The notes below the pieces were generated by a model. The model saw nothing but the letters and a program-made list of their open reading frames with translations. It was not told the DNA's origin and did not search any database. From positions 124,001-188,000 of the forward strand of contig NZ_KE386943.1 in the NCBI RefSeq assembly GCF_000429705.1: DNA of 64,000 nt, given 5' to 3'. Positions 51,439 through 59,930 of this stretch are shown here, piece by piece. This stretch comes from Alteribacter aurantiacus DSM 18675 (GTDB taxonomy: Bacteria; Bacillota; Bacilli; Bacillales; Salisediminibacteriaceae). Both the position numbers and the translations under genes were made by a program. Positions within the stretch are counted from its first letter, which is position 1. Every line of letters starts with the position of its first letter.

Positions 51439-52075
51439 TTTTACGGGTTGAGGGTCTCTTTTCTACGGTACTTAGCTATGATTTACGACTTCGCTTCTCT
51501 TTTTCCCCCTATCTTATTACTATTTTACGGCTTCTCGCTCTCTATTTACGGGTTGGCTCAAATTCACTCCCACGCCCATACCCAAACACCTAGCTTGTGG
51601 TTTTTTACGGGTTGAGGGTCGCTATTCTACGGTACGGTGTTTTGATTTACTGGTTCGTCTCTCTGATTCCCGGGTTCCTTCTGCTTTTTTACGACTTCAC
51701 CGCCCCTATTTACGGGTTAGCTCAAATTCACTCCCACGCCCATGCTCACACCCCTATCTAGGGGATTTTTACGGGTTGGGGCTCTCCTTTCTACGGAACC
51801 CCCCTCTGATTTACGGCTTAGCTTCTTCTTTTCACGGCTCTTCAACTCGGATTCGCGGCTTCACGCTCTTTATTAACGGGTTGGCTCAAATTCACTTCCT
51901 CGCCCATACCCACACCCCTAGCTTGGGGGTTTTTACGGGTTGGGGAGCTTTTTTCTACAGAATGTTCCTCGTTTTTACAGGTGCAGAGCTCTTTTTCCCC
52001 GGGTGCTTCTACTTTTTTACGGCTTCACGTCCCCTATATACGGGTTGGCTCATAATCAACCGCCCCCGCCCCACG
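51439..52075 (+). repeat. NERD-associated 21-bp repeat array, right block (24 units)
   Basis: Four complete higher-order repeats start at 51439, 51603, 51767 and 51931, each 164 bp and each with six units at offsets 0, 22, 42, 63, 84 and 105. Unit types A-F are in the same order and orientation as in the left block: A TTTTACGGGTTGAGGGTC, B TTCTACGGTACGGTG, C ATTTACGAGTT, D ATTCCCGGGTTCCT, E TTTTACGACTTCACC, F ATTTACGGGTTGGCTC. Spacers contain CCCCTAGCTTGGGG or CCCCTATCTAGGGG. Blocks nearest the opp terminator are the most diverged. Confidence 0.85.
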
Positions 52076-52108
52076 CAAAAACACCCTCCCGCCAAAAGCG
52101 GGAGGGTG
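52076..52108 (-). terminator. Terminator of the peptide-binding protein gene
   Basis: Perfect 11-bp stem CACCCTCCCGC / GCGGGAGGGTG with a CAAAA loop, followed on the minus strand by five T, 16 nt after the stop codon. Confidence 0.9.
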
Positions 52109-52123
52109 CCTATACCCAAAAAA

Positions 52124-53740
52124 TTAGTTAATCGTCACTTCTTGTAGTTGATACAAGCCGTTCGGGTGCTTCCAGAAGCCTTGAACGTTGTCACGTAGAC
52201 CTACCAAGTAGTAGTTGTGGTATAGGTTTACGAGTGGTGCTTCTTCGGAAAGTAGTTCTTGAATTTCTTTATACATCTCTTCACGAGTGGCTTCGTCTGT
52301 TTCACGACGGGCATCTTCTAGAAGGTTGTCCAGTTCTTCGTTGTCTGTGAACGTACGGTTACCTGGTGAACCTTTTTGTGAAGAGTGGAACAGTGGATAC
52401 ATACCGTAGTCTGCGTCACCTGTTACTGTTACCCATCCAAGGATGAACATGTCGTGTTGACCGTTTGCAGTTTGATCGAGGTACGTACCCCACTCAACAA
52501 CATTGATGTCAACGTCAACGCCGATTTGCTCAAGTTGGTTTTGAATGATGATCGCGATGTCTTCACGCTCGCCATCGTTTGTCCAAATTGTTGTTTCAAA
52601 ACCGTCTTCGTAGCCTGCTTCAGCAAGAAGTTCCTGCGCTCTTTCAGGATCATATTCGAGTTCTGATGCTTCATCACTGTAACCAAATACAAGGTCACTG
52701 ATGATACCAGTAGCTTCAGATGCATAGCCTTCGAGGATACCGTTAATGATCGCATCTTTATCGATCGCCATTGTTAGAGCTTGACGTACTTTTGGATCAT
52801 CATACGGCTCTTTTTCCGTGTTGAATCCAACGTACGCAGTACTTAAGCTTTCCTGCTCGTACACGTTAGCTCCGTCCATATTATCTACACGGCTCTTACT
52901 TGTTGGCTCAACAGGGAAGGAAATGTGAACATCTCCTGTTTCAAGGTTACCTAAACGAGTACTTGGCTCAGAGATCACTTGGAAAGTAACGGAGTCAAGT
53001 TTTGCGTTGTCACCCCAGTAGTCTTCGTTCTTTGTAAGAACAACATCTGTACCGATGTTGCGAGATTCGAATTTAAAGTAGCCAGTACCTGCAGGTTCGT
53101 TGTTAATGAAGCTTCCTGCATCTTCGCCATCTTCCATCGCTTCGTAATCTGCTTCGATCGCATCCTTACTGATCATCGCGCCACCAGAGTGAGCGAGGTG
53201 CGTTGGAAGTGGAGCAAATGGGAATTCTGTTTTGATTTGGACTGTATATTCATCCACTACAATAACGTCTTCTACCATGTCGAATAAGAACACACGCGGA
53301 GAACCGATGTCCGGGTCGAGAACGCGGTCAAAGTTTGCTTTTACTACGTCTGCGTTGAATTCGCTGCCGTCGTGGAAGGTTACGTCTTCACGGAGTTCGA
53401 ATTCCCATAGGTCGTCTTCTACTTGATCCCAGTCTGTTGCTAGAAGGGGTTCAAGTTCCATATCTTCACTTTGAGTGACTAGGGTCTCAAAAATGTTATT
53501 CTGAATGTTACTTGAAGGTACATCGTTAGAACCGTGTGGGTCTAATGCTACGATGTCAGCTTGCATGGCAATTTTAAGATCGCCACCTTCTTCACCTGTA
53601 GCTTCTTCGCCGCCACCATCTGTTCCACCGTCTGTTCCTCCATCTGTGCCGCCTTCGTCAGGCTCGCTAGCACATCCAACGAGAGCCACTGCCATAACAG
53701 TTGGAATCGCAATGGATTTTAACCAGGTGCTTTTTTTCAT
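52124..53740 (-). CDS. Peptide-binding lipoprotein of an Opp/Dpp-type ABC importer
   Basis: 538-aa family 5 solute-binding protein that captures peptides outside the membrane. Lipoprotein signal with lipobox VALVGC, a Gly/Thr/Asp-rich linker built of repeated GGTDGGTDGG, then family stretches AMQADIVALDPHGSNDVPSS, VTFHDGSEFNADVVKANFDR and VRQALTMAIDKDAIINGIL. The gene is divergent from the permease-ATPase operon at 54061-57937, with a shared control region. The strongly acidic composition fits an extracellular protein in a saline or alkaline habitat. Opp and Dpp cannot be told apart from sequence alone. Confidence 0.93.
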   Translation of the reverse strand: MKKSTWLKSIAIPTVMAVALVGCASEPDEGGTDGGTDGGTDGGGEEATGEEGGDLKIAMQADIVALDPHGSNDVPSSNIQNNIFETLVTQSEDMELEPLLATDWDQVEDDLWEFELREDVTFHDGSEFNADVVKANFDRVLDPDIGSPRVFLFDMVEDVIVVDEYTVQIKTEFPFAPLPTHLAHSGGAMISKDAIEADYEAMEDGEDAGSFINNEPAGTGYFKFESRNIGTDVVLTKNEDYWGDNAKLDSVTFQVISEPSTRLGNLETGDVHISFPVEPTSKSRVDNMDGANVYEQESLSTAYVGFNTEKEPYDDPKVRQALTMAIDKDAIINGILEGYASEATGIISDLVFGYSDEASELEYDPERAQELLAEAGYEDGFETTIWTNDGEREDIAIIIQNQLEQIGVDVDINVVEWGTYLDQTANGQHDMFILGWVTVTGDADYGMYPLFHSSQKGSPGNRTFTDNEELDNLLEDARRETDEATREEMYKEIQELLSEEAPLVNLYHNYYLVGLRDNVQGFWKHPNGLYQLQEVTIN

Positions 53741-53844
53741 AGGTATGTCCTCCTGTGTGTAAAATATATTACGTTTTCATTACTAACCTACATGAAATAC
53801 TTTTAAAAAACAAGTTTAAATTGTCAAAACCTTTTACGTTTTCA

Positions 53845-53873
53845 ATAATTCAGAATATTATTTTCCGAATATA
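53845..53873. promoter_or_regulatory. Two adjacent CodY-like boxes in the peptide importer control region
   Basis: ATAATTCAGAATATT (53845-53859) and TATTTTCCGAATATA (53859-53873) each match the CodY consensus AATTTTCWGAAAATT with about four mismatches. CodY often represses peptide importers. The rest of 53741-54060 is AT-rich promoter sequence. Confidence 0.35.
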
Positions 53874-53960
53874 GTATTTTTTACCCCCTACAAAAGATCT
53901 TGTAAGCACTTTCATCCCTTGATCTAATTGGTTTACATATATTTCAAAACCCGTTATCCC

Positions 53961-53988
53961 TTGTAATATTCTATTGAGGTGATATAAT
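53961..53988 (+). promoter_or_regulatory. Sigma-A promoter of the peptide importer permease operon
   Basis: TTGTAA (53961-53966) and a perfect TATAAT (53983-53988) with 16-nt spacing, about 70 nt upstream of the first start codon. Confidence 0.65.
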
Positions 53989-54060
53989 TTTGCATGTGTC
54001 GAAAAAAGTCGCTTTTGTACACTAAACTTTCAAATAATTATGAACAGGGGGAAGACTTTG

Positions 54061-54948
54061 ATGGCTGAAACGACAGTTAACAAACCAGCTGCGAAGCCAC
54101 CATCGCCGACGATTGAAAATTTAAAAACGATTTTCAAAAAATTACGCAAAAATAAAGCGGCTATGGTTGGTGGGTACTTAATCATTTTCTTTGTAATAGT
54201 GGCAATATTTGGCCCACTCTTTACGACGGGGTCACCAAGCGCCATTGATCCGACAAACAGAATGGCTCCTCCATCTGCGGATAACTGGTTCGGTACGGAC
54301 CACCAAGGAAGGGATATCTTTACAAGAATTATTCACGGGATGTCCATCACTTTATACATCGGCTTTAGTTCCGTATTAATCGGGGCAATAGTTGGAGTCT
54401 TTATTGGGTTAGTCTCCGGGTATTACGGAAAAAAAGTAGATGCAATTTTAATGCGTTGTATGGACGTGCTTCTTGCGTTCCCTGGTATTCTTCTTGCGCT
54501 TGCGATTGTAAGTGTACTTGGAGGAAGCTTGCAAAACGTAATCATTGCCGTTGGTATCTTCTCGGTTCCCATGTTTGCACGTATCGTGCGTGGGTCGGTG
54601 CTTGCGGTTCGAAAACTTGAGTATGTAGATGCCGTTCGTGCGTTAGGCGCGTCGGACACGCGAATTATATTTAGACACGTTTTACCAAACATTATGTCAC
54701 CAATTATCGTTCAGGCCACTCTTCGTATGGCAACGGCAATCTTAACTGCCAGCGGACTCTCTTTCTTAGGATTAGGTGCACAGCCGCCGACACCTGAATG
54801 GGGCGCTATGCTAAGTGCTGGACGTAACTATATGTGGGACAGCCCTCACATTGCTTTGTTCCCAGGACTTGCGATCGTCATTGTCGTACTCGCCTTCAAC
54901 ATTTTCGGTGACGGCTTACGTGACGCTCTTGATCCTAAAACGAAATAA
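54061..54948 (+). CDS. Peptide ABC transporter permease, DppC/OppC type
   Basis: 295-aa inner-membrane permease. The OppC_N segment includes KLRKNKAAMVGGYLIIFFVI, and the EAA loop is EYVDAVRALGASDTRIIFRH followed by VLPNIMSPIIVQ. Six predicted helices. ATG at 54061 has AGGGGGAAG upstream; the in-frame start 21 nt earlier is poorer. First gene of a rightward operon, 21 nt before the second permease. Confidence 0.94.
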   Translation: MAETTVNKPAAKPPSPTIENLKTIFKKLRKNKAAMVGGYLIIFFVIVAIFGPLFTTGSPSAIDPTNRMAPPSADNWFGTDHQGRDIFTRIIHGMSITLYIGFSSVLIGAIVGVFIGLVSGYYGKKVDAILMRCMDVLLAFPGILLALAIVSVLGGSLQNVIIAVGIFSVPMFARIVRGSVLAVRKLEYVDAVRALGASDTRIIFRHVLPNIMSPIIVQATLRMATAILTASGLSFLGLGAQPPTPEWGAMLSAGRNYMWDSPHIALFPGLAIVIVVLAFNIFGDGLRDALDPKTK

Positions 54949-54969
54949 TTAAAAGAGAGGTGAGACAAA

Positions 54970-55893
54970 ATGTTGGTTTATATCATTAGACGTTTATTGC
55001 AAACCATCCCGGTACTACTCGGGGTTACCATATTGGTATTTTCCATGATGCACTTGATTCCTGGTGATCCGGCGCAAATCATTGCCGGTGAAAGCGCCAG
55101 TGAAACACAGGTAGAACAAATGCGTGAGCGACTCGGCCTTAATGAGCCACTCGTTGTTCAATATGGGAAATTCCTTGGCGGTGTGATTCAAGGTGATTTA
55201 GGAAACTCGATCCGAAGCGGAAATCCCGTATCAGCTGAAATTGGTGCGCGGATAATGGTTACAATAGAACTTGCCGTATACAGTACGATACTGAGTATAT
55301 TCTTGGGACTTATTGCAGGAATCGTCTCAGCTACGAAACGATATACATTTTGGGATACGAGCATCATGATTGTGGCTTTGTTCGGTCTTTCTATGCCGAA
55401 CTTCTGGTTAGGTCTTATGCTTATTCAGTATTTTGCCCTCCCGCCACTACAGTGGTTCCCGGTTTCCGGTTGGGGAACGCCTGGTCACATTGTGCTCCCG
55501 GTTATTACTCTCGGTACAGCTGGTGCGGCGATTATCGCCCGTATGACTCGTTCGTCCATGCTTGAAGTCATCAACCAGGACTACATTCGTACAGCTCGTG
55601 CCAAAGGGGTTAAAGAAAAGTATGTCATTTATAAGCACGCCCTGCGTAACGCACTGATTCCGGTTGTTACGGTTGTAGGTCTCCAGTTCGGTGTTCTACT
55701 TGGAGGTACGGTGCTTACAGAAACGGTATTTGCGATTAATGGAATGGGGCGACTCGTCATTGATGCGATCAATGCCCGGGACTTCCCGATTGTACAAGGG
55801 TCCGTTCTCGTTATTGCCCTATTATTCGTACTTGTAAACTTAATTGTCGACTTGAGTTATCGATTCTTGAATAAACGAATTGAATTGGATTAA
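54970..55893 (+). CDS. Peptide ABC transporter permease, DppB/OppB type
   Basis: 307-aa permease beginning MLVYIIRRLLQTIPVLLGVT, the classic DppB opening, with EAA loop QDYIRTARAKGVKEKYVIYK and a C-terminal DFPIVQGSVLVIALLFVLVN. Six membrane spans. GAGAGGTGAG ribosome site. Forms the translocation pore with the DppC-type subunit. Confidence 0.95.
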   Translation: MLVYIIRRLLQTIPVLLGVTILVFSMMHLIPGDPAQIIAGESASETQVEQMRERLGLNEPLVVQYGKFLGGVIQGDLGNSIRSGNPVSAEIGARIMVTIELAVYSTILSIFLGLIAGIVSATKRYTFWDTSIMIVALFGLSMPNFWLGLMLIQYFALPPLQWFPVSGWGTPGHIVLPVITLGTAGAAIIARMTRSSMLEVINQDYIRTARAKGVKEKYVIYKHALRNALIPVVTVVGLQFGVLLGGTVLTETVFAINGMGRLVIDAINARDFPIVQGSVLVIALLFVLVNLIVDLSYRFLNKRIELD

Positions 55894-55911
55894 GGAAAGG
55901 AGGGTACTTCT

Positions 55912-56952
55912 GTGGAAAACAACCAAAATATTATTGAAGTAAACGAACTGCAAACATCCTTTTTTGTTGGTGGAAAAGAAGTGAAAGCCGTTGACGGCGT
56001 TACGTTTTCCGTGCCAAGCGGTAAAACGCTCGGACTTGTTGGAGAGTCCGGTTCCGGAAAAAGTATCACCTCTCTTTCCATCATGCGCCTCATTGCCGAG
56101 CCCGGCAAAGTAAAGGGCGGAGAAATTAAATTTAACGGTGAAAACTTGCTCGATAAATCAGAGGGGAAAATGCGACGCATCCGTGGTAACCAGATCTCAA
56201 TGATCTTCCAAGAGCCAATGACGTCGTTGAACCCCGTATTTACAGTTGGGGATCAAATAGCCGAGGCGGTCATGATTCACCAAGGCCTTTCGAAAAAAGA
56301 AGCATTGAAAAAAGCGTTGGAAATGCTTGAGTTAGTTGGGATTCCATCACCGAAAGCTCGTTTGAAGAATTACCCTCACGAGCTATCCGGTGGCATGCGT
56401 CAGCGTGTGATGATTGCCATCGCCCTCGCTTGTCGCCCGGAACTGTTGATTGCCGATGAGCCGACAACTGCTCTTGATGTTACGATTCAAGCCCAGATTC
56501 TTCGCTTGATGCGTAACCTGCAAGACGAGCTCGGCATGAGTGTAATCTTAATTACTCACGATCTCGGTGTTGTAGCTGAAACCTGTGATTACGTTGCAGT
56601 TATGTATTCCGGTAAAATCGTAGAGTATGCCGATGTGAATTCACTATTTGCAAATCCTAAACACCCGTACACGGTAGGACTACTCAAGTCCTTGCCTCGT
56701 CACGATATTGATCAAGAAGGTGAACTTAGCACCATCAAAGGGATGGTTCCAACACCTGATGATATGCCTAAAGGCTGCCGCTTTGCCCCACGTTGCCCGT
56801 TCGCACGTGACATGTGCCGCGAAAGCCTCCCTCATTTAGAGGAAGAAGAGAACGGAAATCAAGTCCGCTGTTGGATTCACACCGACAAGTGGGACGGCCC
56901 GGAGGTGAACGTCAAACATGACTACGAATCTGCTGCAAGTCAACAATCTTAA
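55912..56952 (+). CDS. Peptide ABC transporter ATP-binding protein, DppD/OppD type
   Basis: 346-aa ATPase. Walker A GLVGESGSGKS, signature motif HELSGGMRQRVMIAIALACR, Walker B ELLIADEPTTALDV and a C-terminal cysteine-containing oligopeptide-transporter tail GCRFAPRCPFARDMC. GTG start with AAAGGAGGG. Overlaps the next gene by 35 nt, indicating coupled translation of the two ATPases. Confidence 0.95.
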   Translation: MENNQNIIEVNELQTSFFVGGKEVKAVDGVTFSVPSGKTLGLVGESGSGKSITSLSIMRLIAEPGKVKGGEIKFNGENLLDKSEGKMRRIRGNQISMIFQEPMTSLNPVFTVGDQIAEAVMIHQGLSKKEALKKALEMLELVGIPSPKARLKNYPHELSGGMRQRVMIAIALACRPELLIADEPTTALDVTIQAQILRLMRNLQDELGMSVILITHDLGVVAETCDYVAVMYSGKIVEYADVNSLFANPKHPYTVGLLKSLPRHDIDQEGELSTIKGMVPTPDDMPKGCRFAPRCPFARDMCRESLPHLEEEENGNQVRCWIHTDKWDGPEVNVKHDYESAASQQS

Positions 56953-57937
56953 ACAGTATTTTCCGATCAAAGGTGGAATCTTCGGCCGCCGCGTGAACGA
57001 CGTAAAGGCCGTTGACGACATCACGTTCGGCGTTCGTGAAGGTGAAACGTTAAGCATCGTAGGAGAGTCCGGTTGCGGTAAATCCACAACGGGGCGCGCG
57101 ATCCTTCGCTTGGACGAGCCTACGAGCGGTGAAGTGACGTTCAACGGGGAAGATCTTCTCTCTTTGAGTAAGGGCGAGATGCGTAAGCGTCGTAAAGATC
57201 TTCAGATCATTTTCCAAGATCCGTACGCGTCCATCAACCCTCGTCAAACGGTTCGCCAAGTACTAAACGAAGCAATGGCAATTCAAAACGTTGTGCCAAA
57301 AGAGAAGCGTCTCGACCGCATGATGGAGCTCATGAAAACGGTTGGTCTCGGACCTCACCAATTGGACCGCTTCCCTCACGAATTCAGTGGTGGTCAGCGT
57401 CAGCGTATCGGAATCGCCCGAGCGCTTGCGGTTGATCCAAAGCTCATCGTCTGTGACGAGAGTGTGTCTGCCTTGGACGTGTCGATTCAAGCACAAGTCT
57501 TGAACTTGCTCAAGAAACTTCAGAAGGAATTCAACCTGACGTACTTGTTCATCTCCCACGACTTGGGTGTTGTTCGTCACATTTCCGACCGCGTGATGGT
57601 CATGTACTTGGGTAAAATTGTGGAGATCGGCGATAAGAAGTCGGTTTTCGATAATCCAAAGCACCCGTACACGAAGACACTATTGAGCGCGATTCCTGTT
57701 CCGGATCCGAACGCGAAGCGCGATCAGATTGTGTTAAAAGGCGACGTTCCTTCTCCAATCGACCCGCCGACTGGCTGTCGTTTCCACACTCGTTGCCCGT
57801 TCGCAACGGACAAGTGTAAAAATGAAGTGCCTGAGCTAAGAAACACCGGCGCGGACATGATGAAAGAAGGCCACAACGCTGCTTGTCATTATATTGAAGA
57901 GATCGAAAGCGGCGAGATGAAGCCGAAGTATACGTGA
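56918..57937 (+). CDS. Peptide ABC transporter ATP-binding protein, DppF/OppF type
   Basis: 339-aa ATPase pairing with the DppD-type subunit. Walker A SIVGESGCGKSTTGRAILRL, signature HEFSGGQRQRIGIARALAVD, Walker B KLIVCDESVSALDV and C-terminal GCRFHTRCPFATDKC. Ribosome site GGAGGTG lies inside the end of the previous gene. Last gene of the operon, followed by a terminator at 57950. Confidence 0.95.
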   Translation: MTTNLLQVNNLKQYFPIKGGIFGRRVNDVKAVDDITFGVREGETLSIVGESGCGKSTTGRAILRLDEPTSGEVTFNGEDLLSLSKGEMRKRRKDLQIIFQDPYASINPRQTVRQVLNEAMAIQNVVPKEKRLDRMMELMKTVGLGPHQLDRFPHEFSGGQRQRIGIARALAVDPKLIVCDESVSALDVSIQAQVLNLLKKLQKEFNLTYLFISHDLGVVRHISDRVMVMYLGKIVEIGDKKSVFDNPKHPYTKTLLSAIPVPDPNAKRDQIVLKGDVPSPIDPPTGCRFHTRCPFATDKCKNEVPELRNTGADMMKEGHNAACHYIEEIESGEMKPKYT

Positions 57938-57949
57938 ATCATTTTCTAT

Positions 57950-57982
57950 GAGTCTCGCTACATAAAGCGGGGCTCTCTTTTT
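57950..57982 (+). terminator. Terminator of the peptide importer operon
   Basis: GAGTCTCGCT pairs with AGCGGGGCTC (two G-U pairs) and is followed by TCTTTTTAT, 12 nt after the stop. Confidence 0.8.
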
Positions 57983-57990
57983 ATAAAAGC

Positions 57991-58027
57991 TTTAAGCCCC
58001 TGTCGAATTTCTGACGTGGGGCTTAAA
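57991..58027. terminator. Second hairpin between the convergent operons
   Basis: TTTAAGCCCC (57991-58000) pairs with GGGGCTTAAA (58018-58027), with an inner GTC/GAC stem. Probably a terminator for the leftward module that ends at 58242. Nothing else is evident from 58028 to 58241. Confidence 0.6.
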
Positions 58028-58241
58028 CAAAATATTCCTTTTAACAATTACGGATTCACTTATCTCGACACTACTCAGATTTTATCTATATTATCGCCAT
58101 TTGATTATGGATTGATTTTGAATAGACTATAAGGGGAGAAATAGTAACCAAAATTTATATGATTGCAATCCCTCATTTAACTTTCAAATGTAAAATTGCC
58201 ATTGTTATTATAACCTCTCTCATAAAAGTGTACGATTGTGT

Positions 58242-58568
58242 TTATGTTTCAAAATGGAAGTATAGTTTTGTAAATATCCTTGAGGTTATTGTAAAAGCAC
58301 TCTTTATGAAATTAGCCTTAATTTCACTATACAGTTGCGCCTGTACATTAGAATCAGTTTCTGCCTGTTCTTCGCTGAGACTGAGCTCCATTGACTCTCG
58401 ATTCTTTTGATCAATCATTTTTATAGAATCTGCTGATCCACTTTCTACTAATAGATCAACATTACCATCCATAGCAGATGCAAAGTCATCATAATAGTAG
58501 TTAACAATTGAACTAAATAAAAATACGAAGGTTACCAATAGAAGAATATTTACTAACTCAGTTTTCAT
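58242..58568 (-). CDS. Unknown 108-aa single-span membrane protein
   Basis: One N-terminal membrane helix (VNILLLVTFVFLFSSIVNYY) is followed by a 65-residue polar domain rich in S, D and E (MELSLSEEQAETDSNVQAQL) and a more basic C-terminus KANFIKSAFTITSRI. It overlaps the stop of the processive glycosyltransferase gene by 4 nt, so it is probably a small partner of that synthase, as IcaD or PgaD is for poly-N-acetylglucosamine synthases. I see no direct similarity to those. Confidence 0.6.
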   Translation of the reverse strand: MKTELVNILLLVTFVFLFSSIVNYYYDDFASAMDGNVDLLVESGSADSIKMIDQKNRESMELSLSEEQAETDSNVQAQLYSEIKANFIKSAFTITSRIFTKLYFHFET

Positions 58569-59929
58569 GAGCTCACCTTCCTCATCCTCTCCCTAACAGG
58601 GGTAGTTTGAAAACTATTTCCATCCCTTTTTGAAACGTCCCATCCTTCTTTGTTTTTTATATACATAAATGTTCCAAAAGTAACGAAGATTAAGCCTAGT
58701 AACCTGTAAGTTATAATTTCATAAGGAATAAACCAGGAAATCCTAAGGTAATCTTTTATGCCATATTTCAAACCAAACCTTCTGCTGATAACCATAGCTA
58801 CTATACTTCTATAAGTAGCTAGTAAGAAGGTTACAGACAAGAATGCTAGAGCTACCATATAATTACCTTGTGTTGCCACTAAGGTGGCACATACAATTAT
58901 TGTGAAGAACGCATTAATTGTTCCAAGAATAAAAGAGTCAAACAACAAATAGATGGAAGGTGCTATACCAAGTTTATGAAAAAAAGCAGTCTTATAGTTA
59001 AGGATGCAGTCGAGAAATGCTTTTTGCCACCTTATTCTTTGCTTATATAGATCAACAAAAGATGAAGGACATTCTGTGTAGCATATGGCTTCGGGAATAA
59101 AGACGAGCTTATGCTTCTTATACTTCGCTTTTATTAATGTGAGACAACGGAGCGTGATATCCATGTCTTCTCCAACCGTTTTCCGATACCCCCCCACTTC
59201 CAGCAATATACTTTTTCTAAAAACACCAAAAGCACCTGCGATAATTGTCATAGATTGAAATTTTGTTTGTGTTAACCTGTGTAAATAAAAATCTGTTAGA
59301 TATTGAATAATTTGGTACTTTATTAAACCTTTCGTGTAAAAAGTTGGTTTAAGGTTCTTTAGTTTCCCATAAAAACCTTGCCCTATCTGCACCATTCCAC
59401 CTGCAGCTAATATATACTGGTCATTAAACTTGCTATTAATTACATTCAATGAGTTTGGGTCGAGAACACTGTCAGCGTCTAAAGTAATCACTATTTCGCT
59501 TTCAGAATGGTCAATACCCGAATTTAATGCGTCGGCCTTTCCTCCATTATCCTTATCAATCATAGTTATTTTTGGATAAACCGTAGATTTATATAGACCT
59601 TTAATTTGATTGTAAGATAAAGCTCCCACAGATCTCTTAATACACCTATTCATTTTTAATTCTTTTATCAGTAACTCTTTTGTTTGATCACGGGATCCAT
59701 CATTTATAATAATGACTTCATAGTTTTCATAGTCTAGCTGAAAAACCCCTTCTATACAGTTCATGATTATCTTTTCTTCATTAAATGCTGGTATTAAAAT
59801 GGTAATAGCTTTTTCATCTTTGGTTCTAATATATTCTCTTTTTTCTTTCACAACGAATAGGGGCACAAAGATATACAGAACTTGAAAAATGATAAATACC
59901 GTAAATAAAACTAGTGTAAAAATCATCAT
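58565..59929 (-). CDS. Processive glycosyltransferase family 2 (IcaA/hyaluronan-synthase-like)
   Basis: 454-aa membrane glycosyltransferase. The GT-A domain has TILIPAFNEEKIIMNCIEGV, DKDNGGKADALNSGID and DAD at residues 151-153 (ITLDADSVLD); GEDMDITLRCLTL is the acceptor aspartate region and QRIRWQKAFLD the Q-x2-RW processivity motif. One N-terminal and four C-terminal helices would form the export channel. This is the layout of synthases that make and extrude a homopolymer such as poly-beta-1,6-GlcNAc. Coupled with the GH16 gene upstream (1-nt gap). Confidence 0.92.
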   Translation of the reverse strand: MMIFTLVLFTVFIIFQVLYIFVPLFVVKEKREYIRTKDEKAITILIPAFNEEKIIMNCIEGVFQLDYENYEVIIINDGSRDQTKELLIKELKMNRCIKRSVGALSYNQIKGLYKSTVYPKITMIDKDNGGKADALNSGIDHSESEIVITLDADSVLDPNSLNVINSKFNDQYILAAGGMVQIGQGFYGKLKNLKPTFYTKGLIKYQIIQYLTDFYLHRLTQTKFQSMTIIAGAFGVFRKSILLEVGGYRKTVGEDMDITLRCLTLIKAKYKKHKLVFIPEAICYTECPSSFVDLYKQRIRWQKAFLDCILNYKTAFFHKLGIAPSIYLLFDSFILGTINAFFTIIVCATLVATQGNYMVALAFLSVTFLLATYRSIVAMVISRRFGLKYGIKDYLRISWFIPYEIITYRLLGLIFVTFGTFMYIKNKEGWDVSKRDGNSFQTTPVRERMRKVSS

Positions 59930-59930
59930 T

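Noticed and set aside
49850..52075. CRISPR array
   Set aside because: Units are degenerate, contiguous and 21 bp with no unique equal-length spacers; longer spacers between blocks are near-identical to each other; no cas genes.
49805..52147. Several + strand open frames with recurring YLRVG, FLRLH, IYGLA-like peptides, as possible repeat proteins
   Set aside because: They follow the 21-bp repeat only. The higher-order repeat is 163 or 164 bp, not a multiple of three, so frames change between blocks; no ribosome sites or conserved starts.
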